Of a stretch of 64,000 nucleotides of DNA, positions 23,371 to 35,603 are shown piece by piece. The stretch's first letter is position 1, and each line of letters opens with the position of its first letter. The notes below the pieces were generated by a model. The model was not told the origin of the DNA. It made no database searches and saw only the letters and a program-made list of their open reading frames with translations. The stretch spans positions 893,447 through 957,446 of the forward strand of contig JADANN010000149.1 of the NCBI GenBank assembly GCA_018806985.1. The letters run 5' to 3'. The position numbers were made by a program, and so were the translations under genes. The stretch is from Angiostrongylus vasorum. Taxonomy: Eukaryota > Nematoda > Chromadorea > Rhabditida > Metastrongylidae.

Positions 23371-23645
23371 TAGAGCGCGCCCTGCAATACACATGGGATG
23401 ATCGATCCCCGCACCCATGGCTCACCAAGTCTTCCATCCCTCCGGGTTCGCCGAATTGCCACCAGATTTATCTGGGAAGACAGCAGCACTGGCTAGATAC
23501 ATCGGTAGGCGACTGCGAGTCATTGTAAAGGTCAGATATGCATTCAACCACTTCCAACGATGCTTAATGAAGTCGAATGTATGCCGCATCCCTCAGGGAT
23601 TGATCAACGCCGAAGGCTTTATCCTTTATCCTTCACTAAAATCAG
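23371..23645 (+). repeat. SINE-B copy
   Basis: Well preserved SINE-B. It contains CCTGCAATACACATGGGAT, GGCTCACCAAG, TCCATCCCTCCGGGT, GTCATTGTAAAGGTCAGAT, TTAATGAAGTCGAATG and CATCCCTCAGGGATTGATC, and ends in TTTATCC repeats. Open frames across it (70-86 residues) are repeat artefacts. Confidence 0.75.
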
Positions 23646-24964
23646 AAATAAAGAGAACGATATTTCTCAAAACCTAAAAATATGCAACGATCTCGAAATC
23701 CTACAGAAGACCATGTAGAACAGATGGGCCGATACCTCAGTTATAATCAAGACAAATAGAAATAATCTTGCAATTCTCTACGAATAAACAAGGACGCCAT
23801 GCCAAACCGTCCTGACCACAAATGGCCAATCCCATCCCAGAAAGAATTGGCTTAAATATTGGTTGAATGGAAAGTCAGGAAAGAAAATAACACTTAATAA
23901 GCCGACTTTAATAAAACATTGACTGGAAATACTGCACATTTGCAATCACAACTAACACAATTGGATTACAGTACTAAACTTAAAGATTGTAAAATTGAAA
24001 GAAACGAACGAAACTGTGAAGTCAATGAATGGATCATGTCGGCCTTACACGGATTTTTGTTTCTAAGTGTCGTATAGCGATATAAAGCGGGGAGTTAATT
24101 GACTAGAAAGAATCACTGGAGCTGGAAAGGAACCCCCAACATTTGTATTTGGAGGACCAAATGAGAACAAATCTGTGCCGAAAATTGTTGACGACGTGGT
24201 CGAGACCTAATAAGAAGACGACGAATCTCACCAGGCCATCATCCACAGGGCACGGCAACAATTGCCCGCGGTGGCGAACTGGGAACACCCACCCTCACCA
24301 TGCCCTTCCCAGAACCCCTTGTCAGGAAAGAATTTCACTCAAATATCCAAACACCAGTTAAATTAAAGAGCTAAAAATTACATTGAAAATTAAACCGTGT
24401 CGGAGTGTGAATGACTCCAGAACATAGGTCATCCAAATAAATACATAGCTGAATTAAATAACCACGTCCAAACTCAAATCAAGGCTTGAAAAAGAACAAA
24501 ACTACGTTACAAACAAAAAAAAAGCGAAAAGAAAAACTGACTTCCATCGTTGCAATAAAGTTTCCTCAATTTCTTTGAGGAAATACTACAGTTAACAGTG
24601 CAAGTTAAGAAAACACTGAAGAGATAAAACCAAGTACAGATTAAATATAAGTTAAATATAACCACTTTCCTTATTCGGTTCATTATCCTTCTTCCTTATC
24701 CCGGGCATGGTAACCACTCTCCTTTGGTGCCATTTTAGGAAGGGCCATGGTAAAAAAAATCCTATTCCTTTCATTAGAAGTGTTCAACATTTCACGTTTA
24801 GTACCCAACATTGACCAAATTCGTCCATAAAATGACTGGGACAACTGTTACCCAAAAAAAAAGCTCACGGTGAAAGAAAGAGAAAACCAGAGCGTCATTA
24901 GAGAATTACAAACGAATAAGTTCCTATAAATGAAATATTGTATCATAGGAATCAAGATTTTGAA
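23646..24964. other. unassigned sequence
   Basis: AT-rich with short frames only. The 24103-24361 area is slightly GC-richer and open on both strands, with no domain visible. Confidence 0.35.
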
Positions 24965-25112
24965 ACAAAACCACAATTACGCTGAGATATTTGCAAAACT
25001 CCGGACAGCAGGTGTCTGCGGTGGGGATCGAATATGGTATTACCTTTTAGGGGTGCTAACGCGTTCATCACCACACCATGAGGGTTGTTCGTCTCGCCTT
25101 TTTCGCAGCTAG
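24965..25112 (-). repeat. SINE-A copy
   Basis: Inverted copy: GCTGAGATATTTGCAAAACT, GCAGGTGTCTGCGGTGGGG, ACCACACCATGAGGG, CTTTTTCGCAGCTAG. Confidence 0.65.
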
Positions 25113-26064
25113 TCTTAAAATATCTCTACAGCACCATTTCTTAAAGGAATATACAAGAAAGAGTACGGTAAAAAAAAAGTGTAAATTTTGAAGTCGACTG
25201 AACAGCTTTTTTTTCAGGCAGTCACTTTATCCCACAGAATTTTTTTCTTCCTCAAAAAAAATTACGAAGTAAAATTACACAACTAATTACCTGATTTTAC
25301 ATTAATTGTAAAAAATAATTCGGTTTTTCTTGATGGATGGATATGAGGTTGTCAACAAAAAGATTTATTCAGCACACCACTGGCAGGCGTTTCGGCTGTT
25401 TCTTGAGTAATTAAAATTGCAGCAACATTGATAAAAGAGTGTGACTAGTTATCTTAAAGCTGTTAACAAATTCCTCTCCAAATTAAATGGCACTATTTAC
25501 TAAAATCGTATCGGGAAAGAAAGAAGGTGAACTCGGACAAGGTTGGCATCATTCCTAAGATGTCACAGTAGTTCTTTTTAAACATGGGTTTTGGACTTCT
25601 CTTTTTCACAAGTTGTGCGGTGTGAACCACAGCGTACCGAAAAACTGCTCCAACGATCTTTCTTCTCGACTCCGATTAAGTTCTGTGAAAGGATTTCCAT
25701 AATGTTGGCACCAGTCAGTCGCCGGTGCCAGATGAAGGTCACCGAAGGAAGTTCGTCGCATGCGAATCGCACTACGGGAATTCTCAACACTCGATTGAGC
25801 TGGTCGTTGAAATGGAAATGTATGCAAATTTACGACCTAACAAAAATAAAGTGCGGCAGTAGTAGGTTCTTCTACTGCTAAGGCAAAATAAAGTGGACTT
25901 CCATAAGCGGTTACGCACCAGTAATAAAATAGGAAGGAACATTCCAACAAGCTAAGCCTTTCAAAACGATAAAACTAACCAGCAATCACTTGGATTCGCA
26001 CAAACACCTGCGAACTCGTTGTTCGCCATTTTATCACAGCAAATTAATTTAGTTATTCATTTGC
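25113..26064. other. unassigned; possible PLE relic and coding-like stretch
   Basis: At 25379-25407 (minus) CTCAAGAAACAGCC-GAAACGCC resembles a decayed hammerhead followed by a PLE-like tail (GACAACCTCAT). At 25578-25881 open frames exist in three registers; the minus-strand one reads RFACDELPSVTFIW, which I do not recognise. Confidence 0.3.
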
Positions 26065-26420
26065 ATATTCATATAACTCGAGTTCACACACGTTGCGGAT
26101 CCCGGCAATTCTTACATTTGCTTCGTTGCTTCACATTCGTCATCCACAAAGGCTCTGGGATTTACATGTTGTATCTGCCGCCAGTTGAAGGTTTTTATCT
26201 TCTTCGTGAATATTGTTGCACACTGCTCAAGACGAATCTGTTCGGAGTCCCAGGATAAAGGCAATCGCTACCTTTTGTTGATCGAAGAGAGCTTTTCTCT
26301 GGCACCAATTTGCCGACAATGGAAAAGGAGGCTTGGCTAACTTGGAACGGGAGGGAACCAGTTATCATGTGTGTATTAGCTCATGCTAACTCTGCTCTTT
26401 GAGCTCTTCGTCCCCCTATG
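26065..26420 (-). repeat. SINE-C copy, degenerate
   Basis: Shares CATATAACTCG (from CATATGACCCG), GCGGATCCCGGCAATTC and TCGTCATCCACAAAGGC with family C. Boundaries uncertain. Confidence 0.4.
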
Positions 26421-26785
26421 ATACCAAGCTGTAAGTTTAAATCACTGCTGAACTGTCAGGAATTAGAATGGACCCATTTAACCAGGCAATACAAAGTGAA
26501 TCCTCGCAGTGGACACGAATAACGACAGCCGAGAATAGTAAGGGATGCCCAACGATGACCATGTAATTTTAAACAGTGTTAAAACGTGTCCTTCTTACCT
26601 TATAACTGCAAATGGAGAGAAACTTACAAAATTACCAAAAAGTCACAACACGAAAAGCAATACTGTAGCAAGCAGTGCTTTTATTGTATTGTGACCTGTA
26701 CGTCACATTACGTCATACTACAGTCTTTAAAAATCGTTTTGAAACTGGAAAATCTCAAAAAAGAAAGTTGTTCAAAGCTTTTTAA

Positions 26786-27066
26786 AAAAGGATAAAACTC
26801 GGCGTTGATCAGTTCCTGAGGGATGCGCCATGCACTCCACTTTATTAATTATTAAAATTCGTTAGAGATGATTGAATGCGTATCTGGCCTACACAAAAAC
26901 TCGCGGTGGCCTACTGATATGTTGGAATAGTGCTACTATCTTCCTAGACAGGTCTGCTAGCAATTTGCCGATCTTGAGCGATAGAGGGCTTGGTGAGCCC
27001 GAGGCGCGGGATCACCCCGAGTGTGTTACAGTGCGGCTCTGACCACTGCACTAGACTCGCCCCTTT
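26786..27066 (-). repeat. SINE-B copy
   Basis: Inverted SINE-B with the tail at the low end (AACTCGGCGTTGATCAGT), GAATGCGTATCTGGCC and ACAGGTCTG. The head is at the high end: CTTGGTGAGCC, GCGGGATCACCCC as inverted B box, CTGACCACTGCACTAGACTC as inverted A box. Confidence 0.7.
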
Positions 27067-28934
27067 TAAAACCTGACGAATAGCAAATTGTTCGCAATCA
27101 TTCATAAAAGGCAGTTTTCCAACTGATAAGCAATTCTGTTTGTTGTTCGCGTAGACGATCTCTCGGCGGTCGCTCACGGAAAGCTGGTGGTCCTGCTGTT
27201 GCAGTGTGATGCGTGCTGTCATAAATTTTGATTAGCTGATAAAAGATAGGAAGAAATCGAAGAAGCTCGCTGTTCAGTGGTTAAATATGAGAGGAAAGAA
27301 AGAATAATGGGAAAAAAGAAAGAGGAAAATGAACGACTAACTCATTTTAAAGAATTTTTTAATGTCTTCAATGTCCAGTTCGACGAATAAGAGAAAAAAG
27401 ATGCTATGACGTCTAAAACCATGTTTAAAAAAAATCTTTTTGTCAAATACCTTGCTTGAGAACGAAAACTTGGAAGAAAATCGATATTTTATAAGAGGGT
27501 TAAGGAGTAGAAAAAACAACGTGCTGATAGAAAGTCAACAATGAATGAGCACCGAACGATAAACTATGGATCGGATTAAATCAATCAGGAAGCACGTAGA
27601 GCTTAAAAGTCCCATATACTGGGCAGAAGTTGTCAATGAAAGGATGCTAGATCTGTTAAATAATCCGAATTTAAGACATAGTGAGAGAAAAATTGGAGAG
27701 AATGGAAAAAGAGATAGAGTTAGAGAAGAAAGTTGGAGATTCAAGTGGTCCCTTTCAAAACCCTAACAAAAGGGTGAGTGCTGTAGCAAAGAATAGAACC
27801 TAGGGCTTATTTACATAGAAAAACAGGTGGAAACAGCTGAAATCACAATCCGAGAAGCAGAGATGTTTGCGCAAAAACAACAAAAGGCCTGGGGAACAAG
27901 TTTTTCGGCAAAGCTCTTCGAAAAACAAACGAATTCTATCGGTGAGCGACCGTCTGGATAATAGATCAACAAATCGATCAATACGGAGGTCATCTTTGTA
28001 CGCGGACCGAGAATGATTTCGCAATGACTTCTAGTTATAGTGGTCACATCACCGATCTTTTTTCCGTTATAATGTGAAGGTTATGTCAACAATAAGTGTA
28101 TTACATACATAAATGGGGCATAATGTTTGTTTCTAAGCACCAGAAAAAAACTACTGCGCATATGTAACACCTATTCTTCACTATTGGAGTCAATTGTCCC
28201 CATAAATCCCATTGGATGCCAGATCTTTCTCAGCGAAAATCTGATGTTGAGCATTCACATCCAGCCAAGTTCTCTATGAACACAACACGTTCTTTGCAAG
28301 TTCTTAATGACTAGCAATATAGAAATACTTAGACCGAAGGAAGAATTTAAACTGACCACCTTAGAAAAGGATATGATGCGTCTATAAGACGCAAAGAACT
28401 TCGTCAAATTTGAAGAATTTCTAAACACTTCTCCAGACTCTCTTACAAGCACTTTTGACAACACTGATGAGACAGGTTAAAAAGACTCGGAAAACACTTA
28501 GTTTCTGATTAGTTCATGGTGTTGCTGAAAAGAGGTATAACAACGAAAACGGCCACCAATCCGTTACTGGACGTCGTGAAAATGGTCATACACACAAAAA
28601 GAACCACTTAAAACCGAGGACGGAAAACGAAATGCGGAATGACGAATCGTCTAGTGAGCTCCTAGACTCATGAACTCGAAATCCCATGGGCTTAAGAGAA
28701 CCGCTATAAGGGGGGGTTAAGTCAAACAGTCAGGCAACGTCAAAGCATTTTGCTAGTTCTTAACAGTCGCAAAAAGAAAAAAATCCCCCAGAAAGGGGGT
28801 GTGGCGACAGAACAAATCGGTCGTGGTCGGATTCGTCTCCATAATATCAGTGAACGTGAGCTTTGCCTAAGAAACGTCCATTCGTATTAAAAACTGAAGC
28901 AAATAAGAAGATTATTGGTAGTTTTTCTTAATTT
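27067..28934. other. unassigned sequence
   Basis: Short frames only, including basic, charged ones at 27566-27766 that show no domain. At 28780-28800 CCCCCAGAAAGGGGG is a small perfect hairpin. No repeat copies recognised. Confidence 0.35.
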
Positions 28935-29265
28935 TTCTATATGACCCGTCTTTCACACATACTGTGCGAATCGTAGCACTTCTCGCATTCGATTCGCTTC
29001 CTCGCATCCATCATCAACCAAGGTCTTCGTAATAAATGTCGTTGAATGCTGGTCGAATCGATTCTCCCTGAAGTCTTGAAATAGCTGTGCTAGGACCTTC
29101 CTTCACGGACAGTAGGGATCGAGCTGATCCCAGACAAGTCGAGTACCAGCTTTCTAATCCTTTAGGGATAAAAGGCTTGGTGAGCCTGTAGCTGCATCGA
29201 ACAAGCACCATGTTCGTAATGATCGGTATCACTACCGTTGTGCTGTTCGCCCCCCTACTCGTGGT
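28935..29265 (-). repeat. SINE-C, best copy
   Basis: On the minus strand the element starts with a tRNA-like head (CAACGGTAGTGATACCGATC, then CTTGTTCGATGCA) near 29165-29255. It continues through GGCTCACCAAGCC and GGAGAATCGATTCGACC and ends GACGGGTCATATAG at 28937. This copy defines family C as tRNA-derived. Confidence 0.6.
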
Positions 29266-30559
29266 ACTCCAGCAAATAATGTATAGTTATAGCCCTATGT
29301 ATTGACGATATGATATCTCGAAGCAACTTTTCGCGCTAAATTAACAATTCCAGCACAAAACTGTGGAATAAAAATATACGTAGAATAAAAACCTCAATAA
29401 ACTATCTACATTACAGCCTTCATACTTTTCCACTAGCCCTTAGAACAGGGAATACCCGGGTCCAATGAAATTTTTTTCATGATGAAAGCTCATGGAGATG
29501 GGGAAACGTCTGGAACGAAAATGAGGGACTCTTCAGCGAATGTTTGACAATCAGTAGCTGAGTAAACAGTGAATGATAGAGCAAAAAGCTTATGATTCAC
29601 GATCGAAAAATATGAGAAAGAAGAAAAAACATTTCTGTCTGAGAATAACAGAACAATTCCTCAGCACTAAGGAATGACAACACGATAGTTGAAGTATTCG
29701 GATTGTCCTGGCCTCAAATCGCACGAAGATTTCCGTTCCGGTGTATCATATCATATTTATCACAACACATATCAATGCATTTCGCAACGGCAACAAAGAA
29801 CGACGACACATCGTTCGTAAAGATTGGAAAAGACGACGAAAGGCTAAAAGAAAAGTTTTAGTTGTCAGTTAAAAAAATGGTACGATTTGTGACCCAAATT
29901 CCAAATGGGATGACATCGCAGTGTGGGCGCAAAATTCAAGCAGTTATGGTGATTGAAAGCCAATTGGAAAAAAGAAAAGCTCCCCGTTTAATGTGAGATA
30001 CGAAAAAAAGGCGTCAAGGTGAACTGGGCAATGTAAATGGCGTATACGAGACAACACTGCATTGAGTTCACGAGGCATTCGGTCGGAATCCACCCGTATT
30101 TGTTGTCGATTGAACTAATCCCCCGTGGATAAAATCAAGGAATGAGTGATGAGAATGCTTCAAGTCTGTCTCGGAAAAAATCCCCCTAAGCCCACCTCGC
30201 GCGATATCTAGCGCAGTTGGGTTTTTTCTTGGGGGCTTTTAAGCCACAATGATGGAACGAACTAGAGAAAGCACGACTAAAGACGTAGAGAAGCAGTGTT
30301 GGAAAAACATTTCGCCGTTGAATGAGATTCGCGAAGAAATGCCGAGTCCGATTCTCCTCAACACAACAATAAAACAGCTGCAAAGAAATATCCCAGTGAG
30401 GTTTAGAAGGACAGATTAAGTGAAACAGCAAAAGCAAAGTGAACTTTCATAAACATTTGGGAATCTGGCTTTTAAGCTTACTTGATCAAACTTTCAGTTT
30501 AGAGAGTTATTTTTACATAATCTTTTATGTAATAAACTTTTTAATGACCCCGTGACGGA
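29266..30559. other. unassigned; one hairpin
   Basis: No gene supported. 30186-30236 can fold into an imperfect hairpin: CCCCC with GGGGG, AAG with CTT, CCCA with TGGG and an inner GCGC/GCGC, with a run of T bulged on the 3' side. Confidence 0.35.
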
Positions 30560-31005
30560 ATTTCTTTTAACCTTGGCATTCGTCAATAATTCACTGCTTT
30601 CTTAGTGAGCAAACACGAGGTTATTATTACAGTATTCACTCATTCAGGATAGCTGACGTTTCGGCGGTTTCGCTACCTTCGGCGCCTGGAAGGCTCAACA
30701 CACAATCTGCTCGGCTGAACGCTTTCATAACCTCGACAAACAAAACTTAATACATAAATTCTTTATGTACTTGTGCAAAAAACCTTTTGTGTATTTATGT
30801 CGAAATTTATCCATGAAGTTTTGTATGCTGAGTTTCTGGAAGTGTTGGGCTGAGTAGACTGCATGTCAATTTGACCATTCCAGGCTCTGAAGAAGGTGGA
30901 ACCGCCGGAACGTCAGCTATTGCCGATGAGTAAATGCTGTAATAACAGCCTCGTGTTCGCTCTTCAGGAAAAAACAGCAAACTGTCTTTATTGCCGTTTT
31001 TTTCA
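30560..31005. mobile_element. palindromic PLE terminus pair, two hammerhead motifs
   Basis: Left arm (minus) and right arm (plus) are inverted copies of a PLE 3' end: intron-like sequence ending CTTCCAG or CATTCCAG, hammerhead, then CGTCAGCTAT, TGAGT.AAT, CTGTAATAA and CCTCGTGTT.GCTC. The arms enclose about 190 bases with no coding sequence. The left hammerhead (30651-30690) has a broken first box (CCGAAGG) but intact GAAAC and GTC. The right one (30882-30918) has CTGAAGA but GGAAC in place of GAAAC. Confidence 0.65.
30882..30918 (+). ncRNA. hammerhead ribozyme motif, mutated core
   Basis: AGGCT / AGCT stem I, CTGAAGA at 30887-30893, stem II GGTGG around to CCGCC (to 30906), GGAAC at 30907-30911 and GTC at 30912-30914. 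The A-to-G change in the invariant box predicts loss of activity. Confidence 0.55.
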
Positions 31006-31188
31006 TTCGTGACTGCTTAGCTATCTGAACTTAAATACTTCAACGACAAAACGATAACAAAATGAATAAATCTGACGACATTAGGGATAAATGCTATGAA
31101 AAAAAGCATGAAAAAAATTTGTTGAAATCTAATATTAACGCCCAAATAATCTGAAATTTTATTCACAGGAAGTGGTTCAATCTAAGGG

Positions 31189-31480
31189 CGAGTGCAGCGT
31201 AGTGGTTATAGTTCTGTAGTACACATGGAATCAATCCCATGGGCCAGGCTGATGGATTCGATCCCATGACCCAGGCTCACCAAGCCTTCCATCCATGAGA
31301 GGTTGACAAACCGCTACCAGACTTGTGTGAGAGGATTCCAGCACTGACTCCACAGATCGCTGGGCCACTACGAGTCAATGTATAGACCAGCTATTCATTC
31401 AATCACCTCTACGATGCTTAGTGAAGTCGAATGCATGACGTATCCCTCAAGGATTGATCAACGCCAGGAGCCTTATCATT
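31189..31480 (+). repeat. SINE-B copy with 5' duplication
   Basis: A-box GTGCAGCGTAGTGGTT, then the segment ATCCCATG..CCAGGCT repeated twice (about 31228-31282), then the normal SINE-B body through CCCTCAAGGATTGATCAACG. The internal duplication spans the B box. Confidence 0.7.
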
Positions 31481-31849
31481 TTTTTAAGTGGGATCAGAAT
31501 TGTTGAGTACTTATTGATAAAATTAAATCGAATATTATAAAGCTGTCGTTTGTTCATTTTTCCAATAATGTTAACATTTCAAAGACGATAAGGGAAAATA
31601 GCCCGAAACATTTAGAGGCGAGACAAGGGTTCAAACAATCGTAATCAACTGCACAATGTAAAGCAATAACGACAAGTGCAACGACATGTTTTACTTCGAA
31701 GAAAAAAATTGAAAAAGAGAAAGAAGATAGTCCTGTGAACGCCAATGGAAGGTCACGACAAGTAAGTTCGGTTGCACGAGTACCACACCTGACTCGGGTA
31801 AAAAATCTACTAGCTAACTGGACGCGTAGTAGTCACATTTTTTGTTGAC

Positions 31850-32063
31850 GGTCAGTTCTGTTAACCGACTGAACAAGCTGTTCAGCTGCCGCCGTGGCCA
31901 TCGTTTTTTCAACGGCGAACGTCCGTATAAGATAGAAGTGGGAGTCACTTCAAATAAGTCAGGTTCTGTATTGCCGATGGCCAGTTCTGTTCAGTCACTG
32001 AACAAACTACCGAAGTCGACGTCGTTTTTCAAATGCAAACGTCCATTTGAGAGGGAGGAGATG
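31850..32063 (+). repeat. diverged tandem duplication with coding-like pattern
   Basis: Two units about 130 bases apart (31850-31945, 31979-32063) share AGTTCTGTT, CTGAACAA.CT, TCGTTTTTCAA and AACGTCC. In one frame both read S-S-V-x-x-L-N-K-L, then F-F and R-P-(Y/F). Many differences fall at third positions. It could be a repeat-containing exon or simply an old duplication; no splice context or domain supports a gene. Confidence 0.45.
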
Positions 32064-32269
32064 CACATCAACGGAGGGTGGGCGGTCAGTAATGGGACCA
32101 CTCGACGAATGAGTCCCAGATGACAAAATGCACTTAGCTGATGTCGACACTGATTTGACGTCACGTCACACGACACTTAGTAGCTCATGAGGGGGGAGAA
32201 AATGTAATGTAACGAAAAGAAAACTCTACGCTTCAATCGTTAGAGAATACTAGAAGCATTTTACTCCAT

Positions 32270-32500
32270 TCGTATCGTCATATAGATGACTAAACGCATA
32301 TGTGACCGATACAATGACTAACGAAAGCTTACCGATGCATCAAGTCGATGTTTCTATGCTCTCAGACAAGTCTGGTATCAATTTTCCAACTCTTGACGAA
32401 TGGATTGACGAATGGTGGGTTGACTTAGGACGCAGAGGCGAACCGAAGACCACATGTGCATTGCGGGGCACACCTAACCACACTCACTACACTTGCTCGG
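32270..32500 (-). repeat. SINE-B copy, degenerate
   Basis: TGCATCAAGTCGATG, TATGCTCTCAGACAAGTCTGG, a duplicated GACGAATGG, then CCACATGTGCATTGC. It matches the order in 38835-39135. The 87-residue frame here is a by-product. Confidence 0.5.
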
Positions 32501-33824
32501 CGTTTTACATAATAGTTGCAAATAGTTTAAAACTATTAAAGTTCGATACGAAATTAGTGCTTTAAGAGACGACAGAGATGACGGAAATCTGATTCAAATG
32601 TTCTTATTCAGCGAGGATCTGACGCTTGTCAACAGCGAGATCGGATATCGAACCGGTGACGCAAACCGAACAAATGACACCTTCTTCTATTCTGTCATTC
32701 TTCGTGATTATGTGGAAACAAGCATTTCTTTTCAACAAAACCACTCCAAACCGCATGTAGTTCCTCCTCAATCATGCCACGTCTTGAGTTTCAAGCCTAG
32801 GTACAACAGTTCTGCGAGTTTTCGTTGTTATTCGAATTGGTTTTCTTCAGTTTCTAATTGGGAGTGATTTTTCAATACAATGAAATCAATGAGAAGAGAA
32901 TTTTCGTGTTACGGAGAACAAACTATAATTGATAGAAACACCTAGTATAACTCCGAAATATCAGAGATCCTGCATGGGGTGGGGGCCTGGATATGAGCAA
33001 AAACTCGGAACCTCACTTGGGTTTCGAAGCTGCGATTAGAGAATAGAACCGTGTGGAACTGTTCTATTTTTACAGATCTATATGAAAAAGAGAAGCTGGT
33101 AGATTGATTTGTATAACTTGTGACATAAGAACATCAACGTACACAAACGAAACATTTCTGATGAATTCTCGTTCTGTTTGGATTAGAAAGGTTATCCGGA
33201 ACAAATTCAATGTGAATACTTCGTCACAAAGTAAACAGATCAAGGAAAAGCGAGGTTAAAAAAGACGAAGGTTAAAAAGCCTTTCGATCGTATTTGATAA
33301 GTTGGGGTACTTGGCGAGCACCACATAAATTCTTTGCAGGCTCAACTCTGCTGGCAACGGTCGGTAACAGAACCACACACAGAATTATCGATCGGTCATA
33401 CCGAAAGTCTTTCGGATCACTGGCAGAAATTCACCGTATTCTTCATTTGGGGAATAACGAAAATACGAAAAAAAAGGACGTCTTCAAACTGCTAACGTCA
33501 CGCTTTCACTCCTAGTTTGAATTACCCGCCAATACTAGTTGGGCGTCAGCAAACACACAAAGGGTTCATCATTCTTATATATTGAAGTAACACTGGAACA
33601 CTAAGTATATGATAGATAAAAATGACATATCTAATATGAGCGGTCAAAATATGATGTAAAAAATTGAGCAATGCATTTTTTGTAAACAGCGAGAGCGAAA
33701 GAGAGAAAGAGAAAGAGAAATTAACAATTTTGAAATAATATATAGCATAGAAAGCAGTAAAAACAAGTATTTCAGAGCCACATTAAGATGCTCTACTTGA
33801 TTTAATCTCACTAACTTGTAACGT
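32501..33824. other. unassigned sequence
   Basis: Short frames only. A GA-rich low-complexity run (AGAGCGAAAGAGAGAAAGAG) lies at about 33690-33720. Confidence 0.35.
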
Positions 33825-33965
33825 TAGTCTGAGAAGCGCAGTGGTTAGGAACACCACGCTGTAGGCATATAGTCTCTGGTTCGACATTGAACCCCCAATG
33901 AACTCCCGCCATATCCGGAGCCAGCAGAATCGTCTGCACAGCTGTCTCAGAATGCCAAAAACCAG
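33825..33965 (+). repeat. tRNA-like SINE fragment
   Basis: A-box-like GAAGCGCAGTGGTTAGGA at about 33833 and B-box-like CTGGTTCGACATTG at about 33873, then GCCATATCCGGAGCC. Related by its head to 39283-39440. Confidence 0.45.
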
Positions 33966-34077
33966 TATCATAATAGTTAAATGAGATTTCGGTAGTTCCC
34001 TTTATAGGCTTTTAGCAAAGACCAGCCGTTAAAGTATTTACATAATCAATTCTCGATAAGTATCAAGGCAAAACACT

Positions 34078-34255
34078 AATCACTGTGATGCTGAGATATC
34101 TGCAAAACTCCGGGCCGCAGGTGTCTGCGGTGGCGGACGAACGCGTTATTGCCCTTTCCAGTGGCTAAAACGTTCACCACCACACCATGCGGGTCTTTCA
34201 TCCCGTCTTTCTCTCAGCTAGTTTTCCTCAGTTTTTTTCCTCTCAGCTATTAATC
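34078..34255 (-). repeat. SINE-A copy
   Basis: Inverted copy: GATGCTGAGATATCTGCAAA, GCAGGTGTCTGCGGTGGCGG, ACCACACCATGCGGG, TCTCAGCTAGTTTT, with the TCTCAGCTA segment duplicated. Confidence 0.65.
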
Positions 34256-35537
34256 ACTGTGAATGATAAAAACATTTAACAAAAAAAGTGGTTCCGAGAT
34301 ACATTTGTATAAAATGGTGTAGAATAAATAAATATCCATCGCTTGATGGATAGAGGAAACTAGAACTCATATTACAGTAATCCAAAGATATATAAAAATC
34401 GATAAAAAACTACAGGATGAGAAAAAAGAAAGAATAAGGAAGAAACGAAAGGCAATATAAGTAGTGACCTAATAGATAGAAGAGCTTACGAAACAACCAG
34501 ATGGAAGTGCTATAAAGAATACAACAGCCGATGTCACGAAATGTATTAATACAATGCAAAAAAAGAGGGAAAAAATATCGGAGGAAATTGAGAAATACGA
34601 AAAAAAAGAAAAAAGAAAAATAAAACACTTTAAAGCTACTGTTCGCTAAGAGAATTCTTCACAAGATTTCGATTGCTAGAAACCACTAAAGAGAACGAGG
34701 GAGAAAAGATTTGGAAGCTGCTCGCAAGCAACCAAGTTATGTTAAGAGTTTAGTTAAGTAGTTAAGTTGAGTACGCAACTAAGTTACAAATTTTGGAACA
34801 TATGGAATTAATACGACATATGGCAATCAATGAATCATAGACGATCGATCACCATTGATTTACTACTTGCGATCAATAAAACCCTGACACGATCATTACT
34901 AGGAAAAATCTCGTTCCAAGAATTCAGCACAGAAAACACCCAAGACGACGAGCTGGGTTATGATTAGTTGGCACTGATGAGCAACAAGTTGTTTGATCTA
35001 TCGGGTTGAAAACGCCTAGGAAGTTCCTGTGGTACAGTTTATGGTTTCTGTAGAGTGTTCAGTACTTAGAAAGTTCTAGTCCTGGAGTGAAAAAGTCGAG
35101 TAATAGACCAAGTAGCAGTTGAAAATCGTACAAGAACGATGAAAAACACTAGATCAAATCACATACGGATAAAAAATTTTACTAGCACATCAAGGGAAAA
35201 AAGAAAGTTCCTCGCCGGAAAACTCCAAATCACGTTATTTGCAAGACCTTAAGTTCCATAGATTATCGATTGATCTGGCTGGACATCAGCAAACTCTCAA
35301 TCTGTACAAATGGCGCGTCGATGTTTTGTGCCATGCCTGCTTAAGGTCGGGCAAGAACGCAGATAGCTAATAACACTTCTTCTGCACGCGGTTCGGTTCA
35401 ACCACTAGTAGCCATTGCCCGATTCCGCTGGACCAGATATAAGGCTTGTTGTAATCGACTCTTCCGAATCGTCTCTTATGTAATTTTCAGCCATTTTACT
35501 GCAGGCATTTGAATAAATTGATGTTAAATATACGATT

Positions 35538-35603
<66 letters not shown>

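Noticed and set aside
25379..25407. Hammerhead motif on the minus strand
   Set aside because: Only GAAAC is kept. The first box reads CTCAAGA, stem II is too short and GTC reads GCC. At best a relic.
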